A DNA stretch of 64,000 nucleotides, from contig JBNLGG010000004.1 in NCBI GenBank assembly GCA_050305935.1, positions 62,001 to 126,000 of the forward strand. Direction: 5' to 3'. Below, piece by piece: positions 54,483 through 63,376 of this stretch. The position numbers were made by a program, and so were the translations under genes. The first letter of the stretch is position 1; every line of letters starts with the position of its first letter. Source of the DNA: CAJXNP01 sp050305935. GTDB taxonomy: Bacteria > Bacteroidota > Bacteroidia > Cytophagales > Cyclobacteriaceae. The notes under the pieces were generated by a model, which saw only the letters and a program-made list of their open reading frames with translations, did not search any database and was not told where the DNA came from.

Positions 54483-54974
54483 TTGTCTGTATTGGGATTT
54501 ATTGGATTGACAGATTAACGGATTTAAAATGGAAAAAGAAAAAAAGAAGATAATCTTACTTACAAAATCATCGGATGTGCCATGCATGTTCATGCCACAT
54601 TAGGCAATGGCTTTCAGGAAGTCATCTATCAACGGGCGTTAGCTATTGCCATGCGCAAAGCTGGGTTAACCTTTTTAAGGGAATTGGAAATGCAGATATA
54701 TTATGAAGGTGAAGAGATTGGGACTCGGCGGGTTGATTTTCTGGTTGAAAATGAAGTAGTGGTAGAGTTGAAAGCAGTGGTGCAAACAGAAGATGTACAC
54801 CTGGCACAGGGGCTAAACTATCTGGTAGCCTAAAAACTGGATAAGGGGCTACTTTTGAATTTCGGAGCGAAAATCCTGGAGGTAAAAGATTAAGACATCC
54901 CAAAAACAAAATGTCTAATACGATGCCCTCAAAATCCCATCATCCCAAAATCTAGTAAATCCCAATACAGACAA
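54483..54974. repeat. 19-bp perfect inverted repeat flanking the GxxExxY pseudogene
   Basis: The left arm (54483-54501, beginning TTGTCTGTATTGGG) and the right arm (54956-54974, ending CAATACAGACAA) are exact reverse complements over 19 bp. They enclose the GxxExxY remnant, and the RhuM fragment starts 1 bp beyond the right arm. This could be the edge sequence of a mobile cassette. Confidence 0.75.
54529..54893 (+). pseudogene. GxxExxY family protein (PD-(D/E)XK-like), inactivated
   Basis: A short family of unknown function with a predicted nuclease fold. From 54582 the frame reads LGNGFQEVIYQRALAIAMRK then GTRRVDFLVENEVVVELKAV, where D and ExK (VDFLV, ELK) match the predicted catalytic residues. 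The natural start ATG at 54529 is in another frame; removing one A from the A-run near 54540-54545 would join MEKEKKEDNLTYKIIG to the rest. A stop at 54831 then cuts off KLDKGLLLNFGAKILEVKD. Two lesions argue for a pseudogene. Confidence 0.85.
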
Positions 54975-55264
54975 ATGAGTGAAAAACAAAACAACTTTTT
55001 GCTATACACCACCCTACCGGCGAAATTCGGATGCAGGTTTACTTACAAGACGAAACAGTCTGGCTAACTCAAAGGGCTATGGGGTTGCTCTTTGACACCA
55101 CACCACAAAATATCACCATACACATCAAAAATATCTTTGAAAGTGGTGAATTTCAAGAAATTACAACTTGCAAAGAATTTTTACAAGTTCGGCAAGAAAG
55201 TGACCAGCAAGTATCTCACAAGCACAAATTCTACAACCTTGGTGGCATTATTTGTGATCGTTGA
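54975..55264 (+). pseudogene. RhuM-family remnant, frameshifted and truncated
   Basis: The start MSEKQNNFLLYTT is followed after a one-base loss (in the C-run near 55011) by PTGEIRMQVYLQDETVWLTQ and then FESGEFQEI-type sequence to HKFYNLGGI, the RhuM N-terminal DNA-binding-like domain. A stop then ends it. Full-length RhuM proteins are about 330 residues, so roughly 70% is missing. RhuM genes are accessory and spread with islands. Confidence 0.8.
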
Positions 55265-55287
55265 AACAAAAAAAGGCCTATTCACCA

Positions 55288-57150
55288 TCACCCCTCAAAC
55301 TCCGCCAGTTCCATCCACCGCTCTGTCTTTTCCTCTATTAATTTACTAATCTCTTCAAATTCAGCAGAAAGCTTTGTCAGTTCTTCGTGATCCTGGCTGG
55401 TGTTCATGCCCTCCATTATTTCCTTTTTTTGGGTTTCCAGCTTTTCAATCTCACTTTCGAGAGCCTCGTATTCACGCTTTTCTTTAAAGCTGAGTTTTGT
55501 TTTTTCCTTTTTCTTCTCTTCCTGCTTTACAGGGGCAGGCTTGCTTTCCTCCTTTTTATTTTCCTCTTCCAGCATCTCTTCGTATTCACGATATCGCGAA
55601 TAGTTGCCCGGGAAATCCAGGACCTCTCCACCCCCTTTAAACACAAAGCAGTGCTCCACCAGCCTGTCCATAAAATACCGGTCGTGGGAAACGATCATCA
55701 GGCAGCCATTAAAATTCAAAAGAAAATCTTCCAGCACAGCCAGCGTGTAAATATCAAGATCGTTGGTCGGCTCATCCAGTATCAGGAAGTTCGGGTTTGC
55801 CATTAAGGTGCGAAGAAGCTGAAGGCGTTTTTTCTCGCCGCCGCTCAGGTAGGTAGTGTTTTGATATTGCACCTTGGGTGGAAATAAAAACTGGTTGAGA
55901 AGTTGGCTTGCAGTCAGTTCGCTGCCATCCGCCAGTTTGATAACTTCTGCCACTTCTTTTACGACATCGATGACCCGCTGATCATCATTAAAATCGAAGG
56001 AATCCTGCCTGAAATAGCCAATCGTGGTCGTTTGTCCCTGCTCTACCTCCCCCGTAAAATTTCGGTCTTTTCCAGAGAGAATATTTAGGAAGGTGGTCTT
56101 GCCCACACCGTTTTTCCCGACTACCCCTATTTTATCCCCTTTTTTAAACACATAGGAAAAACCATCCACTATCTTTTGTTCGCTGTAGGATTTATGAATG
56201 GAAGATAGTTCAAGGATTTTTCCGCCCTGCCGTTTAGCAGCCAGCCCCACTTGTAAGGAGGTGTCTCCAATTTTTTGCGATGCTTTTTCCTTCAAATCAT
56301 GAAAAGCGTCTATCCTGTATTTCGCCTTGGTTCCCCTGGCTTTAGGCTGACGGCGTATCCAGTCCAACTCCTTCCGCATCAGGTTTTTGGCCTTTTCTAT
56401 CTCGGTGGTCAGTTGCTGTTTTCTTTCCTCTTTCTTTTCCAGGAAATAGCTAAAATTTCCTTCGTAAGAAAAGAGTCGTCCATCGTCAATCTCAATGATC
56501 TGGTTACATACATTTTCCAAAAAATACCGGTCGTGGGTGATCAGCAGGATGGTAGTATTCCCTTTAGTTAGTATTTTTTCAAGCCACTCAATTACCCCCA
56601 CATCCAGGTGGTTCGTTGGCTCATCTAGTATCAATAAATCAGGGGCTTCAATAAGCGTCTTTGCCAGGGCAACCCTTTTTTTCTGGCCACCGGAAAGCTC
56701 CACGATTTTTTTATCCAGAAAATCTATACCCAGCTTACCTAAAATTTCATGCACCTGGTATTCATAGTCCCAGGCATTTAAGCGATCGATTTCCGCAATA
56801 AGTTCTTCTAACTGCTTCCCGCTTTTGTTGGTAATGACGGCTTCCTCGTAAGCACTGATCGCCCGGAGCATTTCATTGTCCTGGTAAAAAAGTTCCTCCT
56901 TGATGGTATGATGAGGAACCAATTCGGGCTCCTGGGACAGATAGCCCACCGTGACATCCTTGCGAATAACCACCTTGCCACTGTCAGGATCTTCCTCTCC
57001 GGCGAGGATTTTAAGCAAGGTGGATTTTCCACACCCATTTTTACCCACCAGCGCAATTTTCTGGCCCTGACTTATCCCAAACGTCAGGTCGGAAAACAAG
57101 GGGTGATCCTGGTAATTTTTAGCTAGTTGTTCTGCAGAAAGAAGGTTCAT
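55288..57150 (-). CDS. ABC-F ATPase, Uup-like
   Basis: A 620-residue soluble ATPase with two ATP-binding domains and no membrane part. Walker A motifs are GKNGCGKSTLL and GKNGVGKTTFL; signatures are LSGGQKKR and LSGGEKKR; Walker B segments are LLILDEPTNHLD and FLILDEPTNDLD. The C-terminal coiled coil (about residues 530-620) matches Uup more than EttA. ABC-F proteins act on ribosomes or DNA. It starts by a 4-bp overlap with the small coiled-coil gene upstream. Confidence 0.93.
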   Translation of the reverse strand: MNLLSAEQLAKNYQDHPLFSDLTFGISQGQKIALVGKNGCGKSTLLKILAGEEDPDSGKVVIRKDVTVGYLSQEPELVPHHTIKEELFYQDNEMLRAISAYEEAVITNKSGKQLEELIAEIDRLNAWDYEYQVHEILGKLGIDFLDKKIVELSGGQKKRVALAKTLIEAPDLLILDEPTNHLDVGVIEWLEKILTKGNTTILLITHDRYFLENVCNQIIEIDDGRLFSYEGNFSYFLEKKEERKQQLTTEIEKAKNLMRKELDWIRRQPKARGTKAKYRIDAFHDLKEKASQKIGDTSLQVGLAAKRQGGKILELSSIHKSYSEQKIVDGFSYVFKKGDKIGVVGKNGVGKTTFLNILSGKDRNFTGEVEQGQTTTIGYFRQDSFDFNDDQRVIDVVKEVAEVIKLADGSELTASQLLNQFLFPPKVQYQNTTYLSGGEKKRLQLLRTLMANPNFLILDEPTNDLDIYTLAVLEDFLLNFNGCLMIVSHDRYFMDRLVEHCFVFKGGGEVLDFPGNYSRYREYEEMLEEENKKEESKPAPVKQEEKKKEKTKLSFKEKREYEALESEIEKLETQKKEIMEGMNTSQDHEELTKLSAEFEEISKLIEEKTERWMELAEFEG

Positions 57151-57425
57151 TTATTGAATTTATTAAAGGCCTCCTTAAATACCTTCTTTACATCATCGGC
57201 CACTTGCTTGAGGCTGCCTTCGATATTATCAAATGTTTCCTGGTTGCTCCTTTTAAACTCTTCGAATTCAGAATTTACCTTATTTCCTTTTTGTTTTAGA
57301 TCCACAATCAGCTTTTCAATTTCTTCGACAGCCTCTTCCTTGGATTCCTTCACATTTTTTAATGTCTTTTCAATATCTCTTCGAAGATCGTCGATGATCT
57401 TTTTGGTCTTTTCCTCAAATCCCAT
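57147..57425 (-). CDS. Small coiled-coil protein, function unknown
   Basis: A 92-residue, highly charged, fully helical protein (EKTKKIIDDLRRDIEKTLKN; KESKEEAVEEIEKLIVDLKQ). No signal peptide or metal motif. It is translationally coupled to the ABC-F gene by an ATGA-type overlap, so it may assist that protein. Low-complexity helical content makes homology hard to judge. Confidence 0.65.
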   Translation of the reverse strand: MGFEEKTKKIIDDLRRDIEKTLKNVKESKEEAVEEIEKLIVDLKQKGNKVNSEFEEFKRSNQETFDNIEGSLKQVADDVKKVFKEAFNKFNK

Positions 57426-57457
57426 TGTCTTAGTGTTTTATTGAAATCTTGAATACG

Positions 57458-57465
57458 TATATTTG
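57458..57465 (+). promoter_or_regulatory. candidate -7 element before the small lipoprotein-cmk unit
   Basis: TATATTTG matches TAnnTTTG, about 24 bp before the TTG start. A T-rich -33 is present at near-usual distance. Confidence 0.45.
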
Positions 57466-57488
57466 CCTGCGAATAAAGAACCAGCAAT

Positions 57489-57623
57489 TTGAAAACATTT
57501 TTTAAAAAAATCACCCTGTTATTATTCATTTCGGCAATAGTTTTTGCCTGTGCTTCCCATAAGCCAAAAAAACGCCAACAACCCAAAAACGGACCCATTC
57601 CCTGCCCGGTAAAAGATTGCTAA
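57489..57623 (+). CDS. 44-residue lipoprotein with TTG start
   Basis: The frame reads MKTFFKKITLLLFISAIVFA followed by C21, a good lipoprotein signal with lipobox VFAC. The mature 24 residues are basic and end PIPCPVKDC. No ATG is available, and TTG is the start. The stop overlaps the cmk start as TAATG, so the two are coupled. Function is unknown; the size class and cysteine tail resemble small lipoproteins often missed in annotation. Confidence 0.6.
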   Translation: MKTFFKKITLLLFISAIVFACASHKPKKRQQPKNGPIPCPVKDC

Positions 57624-58318
57624 TGAAAGAAAGTAAAATCATCATTGCGATTGACGGGCATTCGGGTTGCGGGAAAAGCAGCACGGCAAAAATAGTGGCT
57701 AAAAAGCTTCAGTACATTTACCTGGATACGGGCGCCATGTACCGGGCGACGACGCTTTACTTCATGCAGAATGACATTAACATTCAAAACAAAAATCAGG
57801 TAAATGAAGCCTTGTCAGGAATCCATCTGAATTTTCGATTCAATCAAAAAACCCAGGCAAATGACATTTATCTCAATGGCAAATCAGTGGAGCAGGAAAT
57901 CCGTACCCTGACTGTTTCGGAAAAAGTGAGCGAAGTAAGTGCCGTACCGGAAGTGCGGGTTAAAATGGTGGATATCCAGCGTGCGATGGGCGATGAGAAG
58001 GGAGTCGTGATGGACGGGCGGGATATTGGCACGGTTGTATTTCCTCAGGCAGAACTAAAAATATTTATGACGGCCGAGCCGGAGATCCGGGCGAAAAGAA
58101 GGATGCTGGAATTAGAAGAAAAGGGCGAAAACGCTAATTTTGAGAAGGTCTTGGCCAATCTTAAAAAAAGGGATCATATTGACTCGACCAGGAAGGAAAG
58201 TCCACTGATCCAGGCAGCCGATGCCATACTAATTGACACAAGCCACATGACATTTGAAGATCAAGTAGAAAAAATTGTAACTTTGGCGGATCAAACGATA
58301 AGGGAGCTAAGGATCTGA
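57623..58318 (+). CDS. cmk: Cytidylate kinase
   Basis: Phosphorylates CMP and dCMP. The P-loop GHSGCGKSS is at residues 12-20, and DTGAMYRATTLYFM and DGRDIGTVVFPQAELKIFMT are the substrate motifs. The ATG at this position is chosen over a TTG two codons upstream. Length is 231. It ends by overlapping the ispH start. Confidence 0.96.
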   Translation: MKESKIIIAIDGHSGCGKSSTAKIVAKKLQYIYLDTGAMYRATTLYFMQNDINIQNKNQVNEALSGIHLNFRFNQKTQANDIYLNGKSVEQEIRTLTVSEKVSEVSAVPEVRVKMVDIQRAMGDEKGVVMDGRDIGTVVFPQAELKIFMTAEPEIRAKRRMLELEEKGENANFEKVLANLKKRDHIDSTRKESPLIQAADAILIDTSHMTFEDQVEKIVTLADQTIRELRI

Positions 58319-59220
58319 TGATGAGGGTGACCATAGATAGTAATTCCGGGTATTGTTTTGGGGTGGAATTTGCCATTCAGATGGCAGAAGATGAAATGGA
58401 GCAATCCAACCACCTGTACTGTCTGGGCGACATTGTCCATAACGATCGGGAAGTAAAGCGCCTAAACGAAATGGGCCTGGAAGTTATTTCCCATGAAGAA
58501 TTAAAAGATCTGCACGATTGCAAAGTACTCATACGAGCTCATGGTGAGCCTCCTGAAACGTACGAAATAGCCCTCAAAAACAATATCCAATTAATCGATG
58601 CTTCCTGCCCCGTGGTTCTCAAACTGCAAAATCGTGTGCGGAATGCTTACGAGAAAATCAAAAAAGAAAATGGCCAGGTCGTCATTTACGGCAAACACGG
58701 CCACGCTGAAGTGGTAGGCCTTTCCGGCCAAACCAACAAAGAAGCGATCATAGTAACCACGGAAGAGGATCTCGATCAGCTCGACTATAGCCGACCGATT
58801 TCCCTTTTTAGCCAAACCACCAAGAGTACTGCGGGATTTTATAAGATAAAGGGAATCATCGAGGAGAAAATCAAAAAATCAAAACGTGAACAGCGGCTGG
58901 GCACTTTTGACGCCAATGACAGCATCTGCCGACAGGTTTCAAACAGGGAGCCGCAGCTTTCCATATTCGCAAAGGAGCATGACGTCATTCTATTTGTTAG
59001 TGGTAAAAAGAGTTCAAATGGCAGGGCTTTGCACGGGGTGTGCCAAAGTGTAAATGAACATAGCTATTTTATCGAAGATGAAAACGAAATCCAGGAGGAG
59101 TGGCTGGAAGGCGCTGAAAGCGTGGGGATTTGCGGAGCTACCTCCACGCCCATGTGGCTAATGGAAAATGTGGCAAATTTCGTAAAAAATAAGGAAAAGA
59201 CATCTACCAACTTACAATAG
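58318..59220 (+). CDS. ispH: 4-hydroxy-3-methylbut-2-enyl diphosphate reductase
   Basis: Last enzyme of the MEP isoprenoid pathway; an iron-sulfur protein. Cluster cysteines C13, C97 and C204 are in GYCFGVEFA, DASCPVV and DSICRQVSNREPQ. The HGEPPE and GKHGHAEVVGLSGQ motifs are typical. Length is 300. It starts in the cmk stop (TGATG). Confidence 0.97.
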   Translation: MMRVTIDSNSGYCFGVEFAIQMAEDEMEQSNHLYCLGDIVHNDREVKRLNEMGLEVISHEELKDLHDCKVLIRAHGEPPETYEIALKNNIQLIDASCPVVLKLQNRVRNAYEKIKKENGQVVIYGKHGHAEVVGLSGQTNKEAIIVTTEEDLDQLDYSRPISLFSQTTKSTAGFYKIKGIIEEKIKKSKREQRLGTFDANDSICRQVSNREPQLSIFAKEHDVILFVSGKKSSNGRALHGVCQSVNEHSYFIEDENEIQEEWLEGAESVGICGATSTPMWLMENVANFVKNKEKTSTNLQ

Positions 59221-59305
59221 AAGGTAAATTCGACAAAAACATAAATTTATTTCTTTTTCTAGCGAACAAACCAGAAAATAAACAAGGTAAAAATTAAAAT
59301 TTATT

Positions 59306-59313
59306 TATTTTTG
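59306..59313 (+). promoter_or_regulatory. candidate -7 element of the nqr operon
   Basis: TATTTTTG matches TAnnTTTG, about 34 bp before nqrA. No good -33 TTTG. The gap after ispH lacks a terminator. Confidence 0.45.
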
Positions 59314-59346
59314 CGACACAAAATTCAGCATAAATAAAAATATCTG

Positions 59347-60711
59347 ATGTCAAATATAATAAAGATTAAAAAGGGGTTTAATATAAACCTTAAAGGTAAA
59401 GCCGAGAAGAAAATTGCTGAATCCCCCCAACCGGAAACTTTCGCTTTAAAACCTACTGATTTTTATGGAATCACCCGACCAAAGCTGTTGGTAGCTGAAG
59501 GTGACAATGTAAAAGCAGGTAGTCCGCTTTTTTATGACAAACTGATGGAAGGGGTGATGTTTTGTGCTCCTGTAAGTGGCGAGGTAGTCGAAATAAAAAG
59601 GGGAGCCAAGAGAAAAATTCTCGAAATTAAAATTCTTGCTGACAAAGAAGTAGATTACGTTGAGTTTAAAAAGTTTTCTGTTTCCGATGTGGCCAAGGTT
59701 ACCAAAGAAGAGGCGACTGATCTGCTTAAAAAAAGCGGTGTGTGGCCAAACGTTATCCAGCGACCCTTTGGTATAATTGCCAACCCGGAAGACTCCCCAA
59801 AATCGATCTTCATTTCCACATTTGACACACACCCCCTTGCTCCGGATTATGATTTTATTTTTGATGGTCAGGAAAACTTTTTCCAGACCGGAGTAGAGAT
59901 ATTAAAAAAATTCACGTCTGGCAAAATACATCTGGGCTTAAACGGAAATGATGAAGTTTCAAAAGTATTTGCCCATACGAAAGATGTAGAAGTTCATAAA
60001 ATATCAGGAAAGCACCCCGCTGGAAATGTGGGCACCCTTATCCATAACGTAGACCCTGTCAATAAAGGAGACGTTGTGTGGACGGTTAATCCTTTTGGTA
60101 TCATCCAGATTGGAAAACTATTCCTGGAAGGAAAGTATGATGCTTCGAAGATCATTGCCTTGACAGGTTCTGAGGTGAAGCATCCTCAGTATTACAAGAC
60201 CCACTCCGGGGCATGCATCAATAAAATCATTGCCAATAACCTTCAGTCAGATCATGTCCGCGTTATCTCTGGAAATGTCCTGACCGGTGAAAAAATATCC
60301 TCTGATGGTTACCTCGGTTTTTATGACCACCAAGTTACAGTCATCCCGGAAGGCGACCATTATGAGATGTTTGGGTGGGTGCTACCGACTTTCAAAAAAT
60401 TGAGCTTCTATCGTGCCCTGGGATTGACTTCATTCCTCAACCCGAAAAAGGAATATGCCCTTACCACCAATACAAATGGTGAAGAAAGGGCATTTGTTTT
60501 ATCGGGAATGTTTGAAAAAGTGACCCCGATTGATATACTGCCTACCTATCTGATCAAGGCCATCATGGCAGAAGATTATGATGACATGGAAGAATTGGGT
60601 ATTTATGAAGTAATAGAAGAAGACTTAGCGCTTTGCGAATTCATAGATGTTTCGAAAAACGAAATTCAAAAAATATTAAGGGAAGGAATTGACCTCATTA
60701 AAAACAGTTAA
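59347..60711 (+). CDS. nqrA: Na+-translocating NADH:quinone reductase subunit A
   Basis: Peripheral cytoplasmic subunit that binds quinone in the sodium-pumping complex. The 454 residues show MSNIIKIKKGFNINLKGKAE, then GITRPKLLVAEGDNVKAGSP and the HPAGNVGTLIHNVDPVNKGD segment. It heads nqrABCDE, with nqrF probably outside the window. The complex passes electrons from NADH to quinone and moves sodium out. Confidence 0.98.
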   Translation: MSNIIKIKKGFNINLKGKAEKKIAESPQPETFALKPTDFYGITRPKLLVAEGDNVKAGSPLFYDKLMEGVMFCAPVSGEVVEIKRGAKRKILEIKILADKEVDYVEFKKFSVSDVAKVTKEEATDLLKKSGVWPNVIQRPFGIIANPEDSPKSIFISTFDTHPLAPDYDFIFDGQENFFQTGVEILKKFTSGKIHLGLNGNDEVSKVFAHTKDVEVHKISGKHPAGNVGTLIHNVDPVNKGDVVWTVNPFGIIQIGKLFLEGKYDASKIIALTGSEVKHPQYYKTHSGACINKIIANNLQSDHVRVISGNVLTGEKISSDGYLGFYDHQVTVIPEGDHYEMFGWVLPTFKKLSFYRALGLTSFLNPKKEYALTTNTNGEERAFVLSGMFEKVTPIDILPTYLIKAIMAEDYDDMEELGIYEVIEEDLALCEFIDVSKNEIQKILREGIDLIKNS

Positions 60712-60718
60712 TAGTTAA

Positions 60719-61918
60719 ATGAACGCTATCAGGAAGTTATTTGATAATTATAAACCCCACTTTGAAAAAGGAGGGAAATTAGAACGCTTTTATCCGGTAT
60801 TTGAGGCATTTGATACTTTTGCTTTTTTGCCCAATTTAACCACTCCCAGCAAGGGTGCCCACATTCGTGACGCAAATGACATGAAGCGAACGATGAACAC
60901 CGTCATTGTTTCCATGTTATTTTGCCTCCTTTTTGGGATTTACAACGTGGGATTCCAGCACTTCCTGGCAACGGGACAGGAGGCTACCTGGTTTGAAATG
61001 GTAGGCGTCGGTGCGTGGAAGGTACTGCCAATCGTTGTCGTTTCTTATGCAACCGGTCTTTTAGTTGAATTCACATTTTGTGTGATTCGGAGACACCCTG
61101 TAAATGAAGGTTTCCTTGTTACCGGGATGTTGATTCCCCTGGTGGTGCCACCAACCATCCCATTATGGCAGGTTTCGCTGGCTACAGTCTTTGCGGTGAT
61201 CATCGGTAAAGAAGTATTTGGAGGTACCGGTATGAACATTTTAAATGTAGCCTTAACAGCAAGGGCATTTCTTTATTTTGCATACCCTCAGCAAATCTCA
61301 GGTGACGTTTGGACATTCCTGGGAGACAGCCAGGCAATCGACGGTTTCTCCGGAGCTACTCCTCTGGCTGTAGCATACGAAACATCTTCCAATAATGCGG
61401 GCGCAGTAGTTGACGCACTCAACCATTATGTTATCGGTGGAGAACAATTATTTAGCTTCTCCAATTTATTCTTTGGATTAATTCCGGGTTCAATAGGAGA
61501 GACATCCACATTGATGGTGTTGATCGGTGCCGCGATCTTGATAGCGACCGGAGTTGGAAGCTGGAAAGTTATTGTAAGCGTCTTCATGGGAGCTTATGCT
61601 ATGGGGCTTGGTTTTAATTTGATTGGAGCCAATGAATACATGAATCTGCCAGCCGAATATCATCTGGTAATTGGAGGACTGGCATTTGGCGCCGTATTTA
61701 TGGCTTCTGACCCGGTAACGGCAGCTCAAACAGAAAGGGGGAAATGGATTTACGGATTCTTGATCGGTATCCTTACCGTTATCATACGTGTATTTAACCC
61801 GGCCTACCCGGAAGGAATTATGCTTGCCATTCTGCTCATGAATGTGTTTGCGCCATTAATTGATTTTTATGTAGTAAAAGGAAATAAACAAAGGAGATTG
61901 AAACGTGCAACAGTCTAA
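60719..61918 (+). CDS. nqrB: Na+-translocating NADH:quinone reductase subunit B
   Basis: Membrane subunit with about ten hydrophobic segments that forms the sodium path and carries riboflavin and a covalently bound FMN. The FMN-threonine motif is SGAT (211-214) in DGFSGATPLA, so T214 is the likely attachment site. Length is 399. It overlaps nqrC by 14 bp. Confidence 0.98.
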   Translation: MNAIRKLFDNYKPHFEKGGKLERFYPVFEAFDTFAFLPNLTTPSKGAHIRDANDMKRTMNTVIVSMLFCLLFGIYNVGFQHFLATGQEATWFEMVGVGAWKVLPIVVVSYATGLLVEFTFCVIRRHPVNEGFLVTGMLIPLVVPPTIPLWQVSLATVFAVIIGKEVFGGTGMNILNVALTARAFLYFAYPQQISGDVWTFLGDSQAIDGFSGATPLAVAYETSSNNAGAVVDALNHYVIGGEQLFSFSNLFFGLIPGSIGETSTLMVLIGAAILIATGVGSWKVIVSVFMGAYAMGLGFNLIGANEYMNLPAEYHLVIGGLAFGAVFMASDPVTAAQTERGKWIYGFLIGILTVIIRVFNPAYPEGIMLAILLMNVFAPLIDFYVVKGNKQRRLKRATV

Positions 61919-62669
61919 CACATACATCATCGTCTTTACAGCCATTTTGACCATCATCATTGGAGGGCTGTTATCGCTAGCAAACCAGGTACTGAAGGAA
62001 CCGCAGCAGAAATCAGTCGAGATCGACACTAAAAAACAAATTCTGGGGGCTGTGCTGGATATTAGCACCATGAAAAACAACCAGATCCTGGAAGAATACA
62101 GCGCTACTATCAAATCCATCGTCGTCGATTTTAATGGCAATCCCATTGAAAAGAATGAAAAGGGCAACCCGATAGTAGCAGAAGAGGTGAATATTGCTAA
62201 AAACTTCAAAAAGAAAAGAGAAGACAGACAATACCCGGTTTTCGTCTTCCATAAAAAAGGAGACGAAAGTGCCGTGGAGGCATACATCTTTCCTCAATAT
62301 GGTACTGGACTTTGGGGACCGATTTGGGGCTTTGTCGCTTTGGATACGGATATGAATACTATCAAAGGTGCTGTATTCGATCATGAAGGAGAGACCCCCG
62401 GCCTGGGCGCAAGGATTACTTCTAAAGAAGTTCAGGAACGATTTGTTGGTAAAAAGATATATGATGAACAAGGTAATCTTGTTTCGGTAGCACTACTGAA
62501 GGGAGAAAGCAACCCGGAGAGTGCAAAAGATGAGCATCACATCGATGGCATGTCTGGCGCTACCATAACCGGAAAAGGACTGAGCAAAATGCTATTTAGT
62601 TATTTTGAAAATTATCAGTCTTATATCAACAAGGTGAAAACAGAGACTAAAAAAGTAGCTGCTCTTTAA
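61905..62669 (+). CDS. nqrC: Na+-translocating NADH:quinone reductase subunit C
   Basis: One membrane anchor and a periplasmic flavin domain. SGAT (217-220) in the MSGATITGKG segment marks T220 as the FMN-attachment site. The start is GTG, with AAAGGAG about 8 nt upstream, an unusually good ribosome-binding site for this phylum. The length of 254 is typical. Confidence 0.96.
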   Translation: MQQSNTYIIVFTAILTIIIGGLLSLANQVLKEPQQKSVEIDTKKQILGAVLDISTMKNNQILEEYSATIKSIVVDFNGNPIEKNEKGNPIVAEEVNIAKNFKKKREDRQYPVFVFHKKGDESAVEAYIFPQYGTGLWGPIWGFVALDTDMNTIKGAVFDHEGETPGLGARITSKEVQERFVGKKIYDEQGNLVSVALLKGESNPESAKDEHHIDGMSGATITGKGLSKMLFSYFENYQSYINKVKTETKKVAAL

Positions 62670-62695
62670 GAATTTGAAATATTAAATCTATTAAT

Positions 62696-63364
62696 ATGAG
62701 TGCTGAAACTGCTGAAAAAGAACTAGTAGTAAAAAAATCGGAAGATCTTCTGTCAAAGCGAAGAAAGAGGATCGTAGCTGACCCGTTGAATGATGACAAT
62801 CCCATTACTGTACAGGTATTGGGTATTTGTTCAGCATTGGCAGTTACTACCCAGATGAAACCTACTCTGATCATGGCTATCGCTGTGACGTTTGTGGTTG
62901 TCTTCTCAAACCTTTCTATTTCTCTGATTAGAAACCTAATCCCAAACAGGGTAAGGATCATCGTGCAGCTAGCCGTAGTTGCTACCTTGGTAACTCTGGT
63001 TTCAGAAATACTAAAAGCCTATTCATTCGACATGTATAAGCAACTAAGCGTTTTTGTTGGGTTGATCATCACTAACTGCATCGTGATGGGTCGGTTAGAA
63101 GCATATGCGCTGGGTAATAAGCCATATGACTCAATCCTGGATGGATTGGGTAATGGTCTGGGATATTCCTGGATAATATTAGCGATAGCTTTCTTCAGAG
63201 AATTATTAGGAAGCGGTAAAATCTTCGGCTTTCCCGTTTTTGAAGCAATAGGGATCAATAATTTCCCAACTAACGGACTTATGGTTACTCCTGTGGGAGC
63301 TTTCATTATCCTGGGATTGATCATCTGGGTACAAAGGACAAAAACCGGTTTTGTAGAACATTAA
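62696..63364 (+). CDS. nqrD: Na+-translocating NADH:quinone reductase subunit D
   Basis: Six-span membrane subunit that pairs with NqrE and shares an iron centre. C45 (LGICSALAVT) and C128 (TNCIVMGRLEA) are the expected ligand cysteines. The hydrophilic N-terminus (residues 1-30, rich in K and E) is longer than in some relatives. Length is 222. Confidence 0.97.
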   Translation: MSAETAEKELVVKKSEDLLSKRRKRIVADPLNDDNPITVQVLGICSALAVTTQMKPTLIMAIAVTFVVVFSNLSISLIRNLIPNRVRIIVQLAVVATLVTLVSEILKAYSFDMYKQLSVFVGLIITNCIVMGRLEAYALGNKPYDSILDGLGNGLGYSWIILAIAFFRELLGSGKIFGFPVFEAIGINNFPTNGLMVTPVGAFIILGLIIWVQRTKTGFVEH

Positions 63365-63376
63365 CAAACAAAGAAA

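Noticed and set aside
55092..55349. Plus-strand frame overlapping the RhuM remnant and the ABC-F end
   Set aside because: The RhuM match is in another frame and this translation shows no family pattern.
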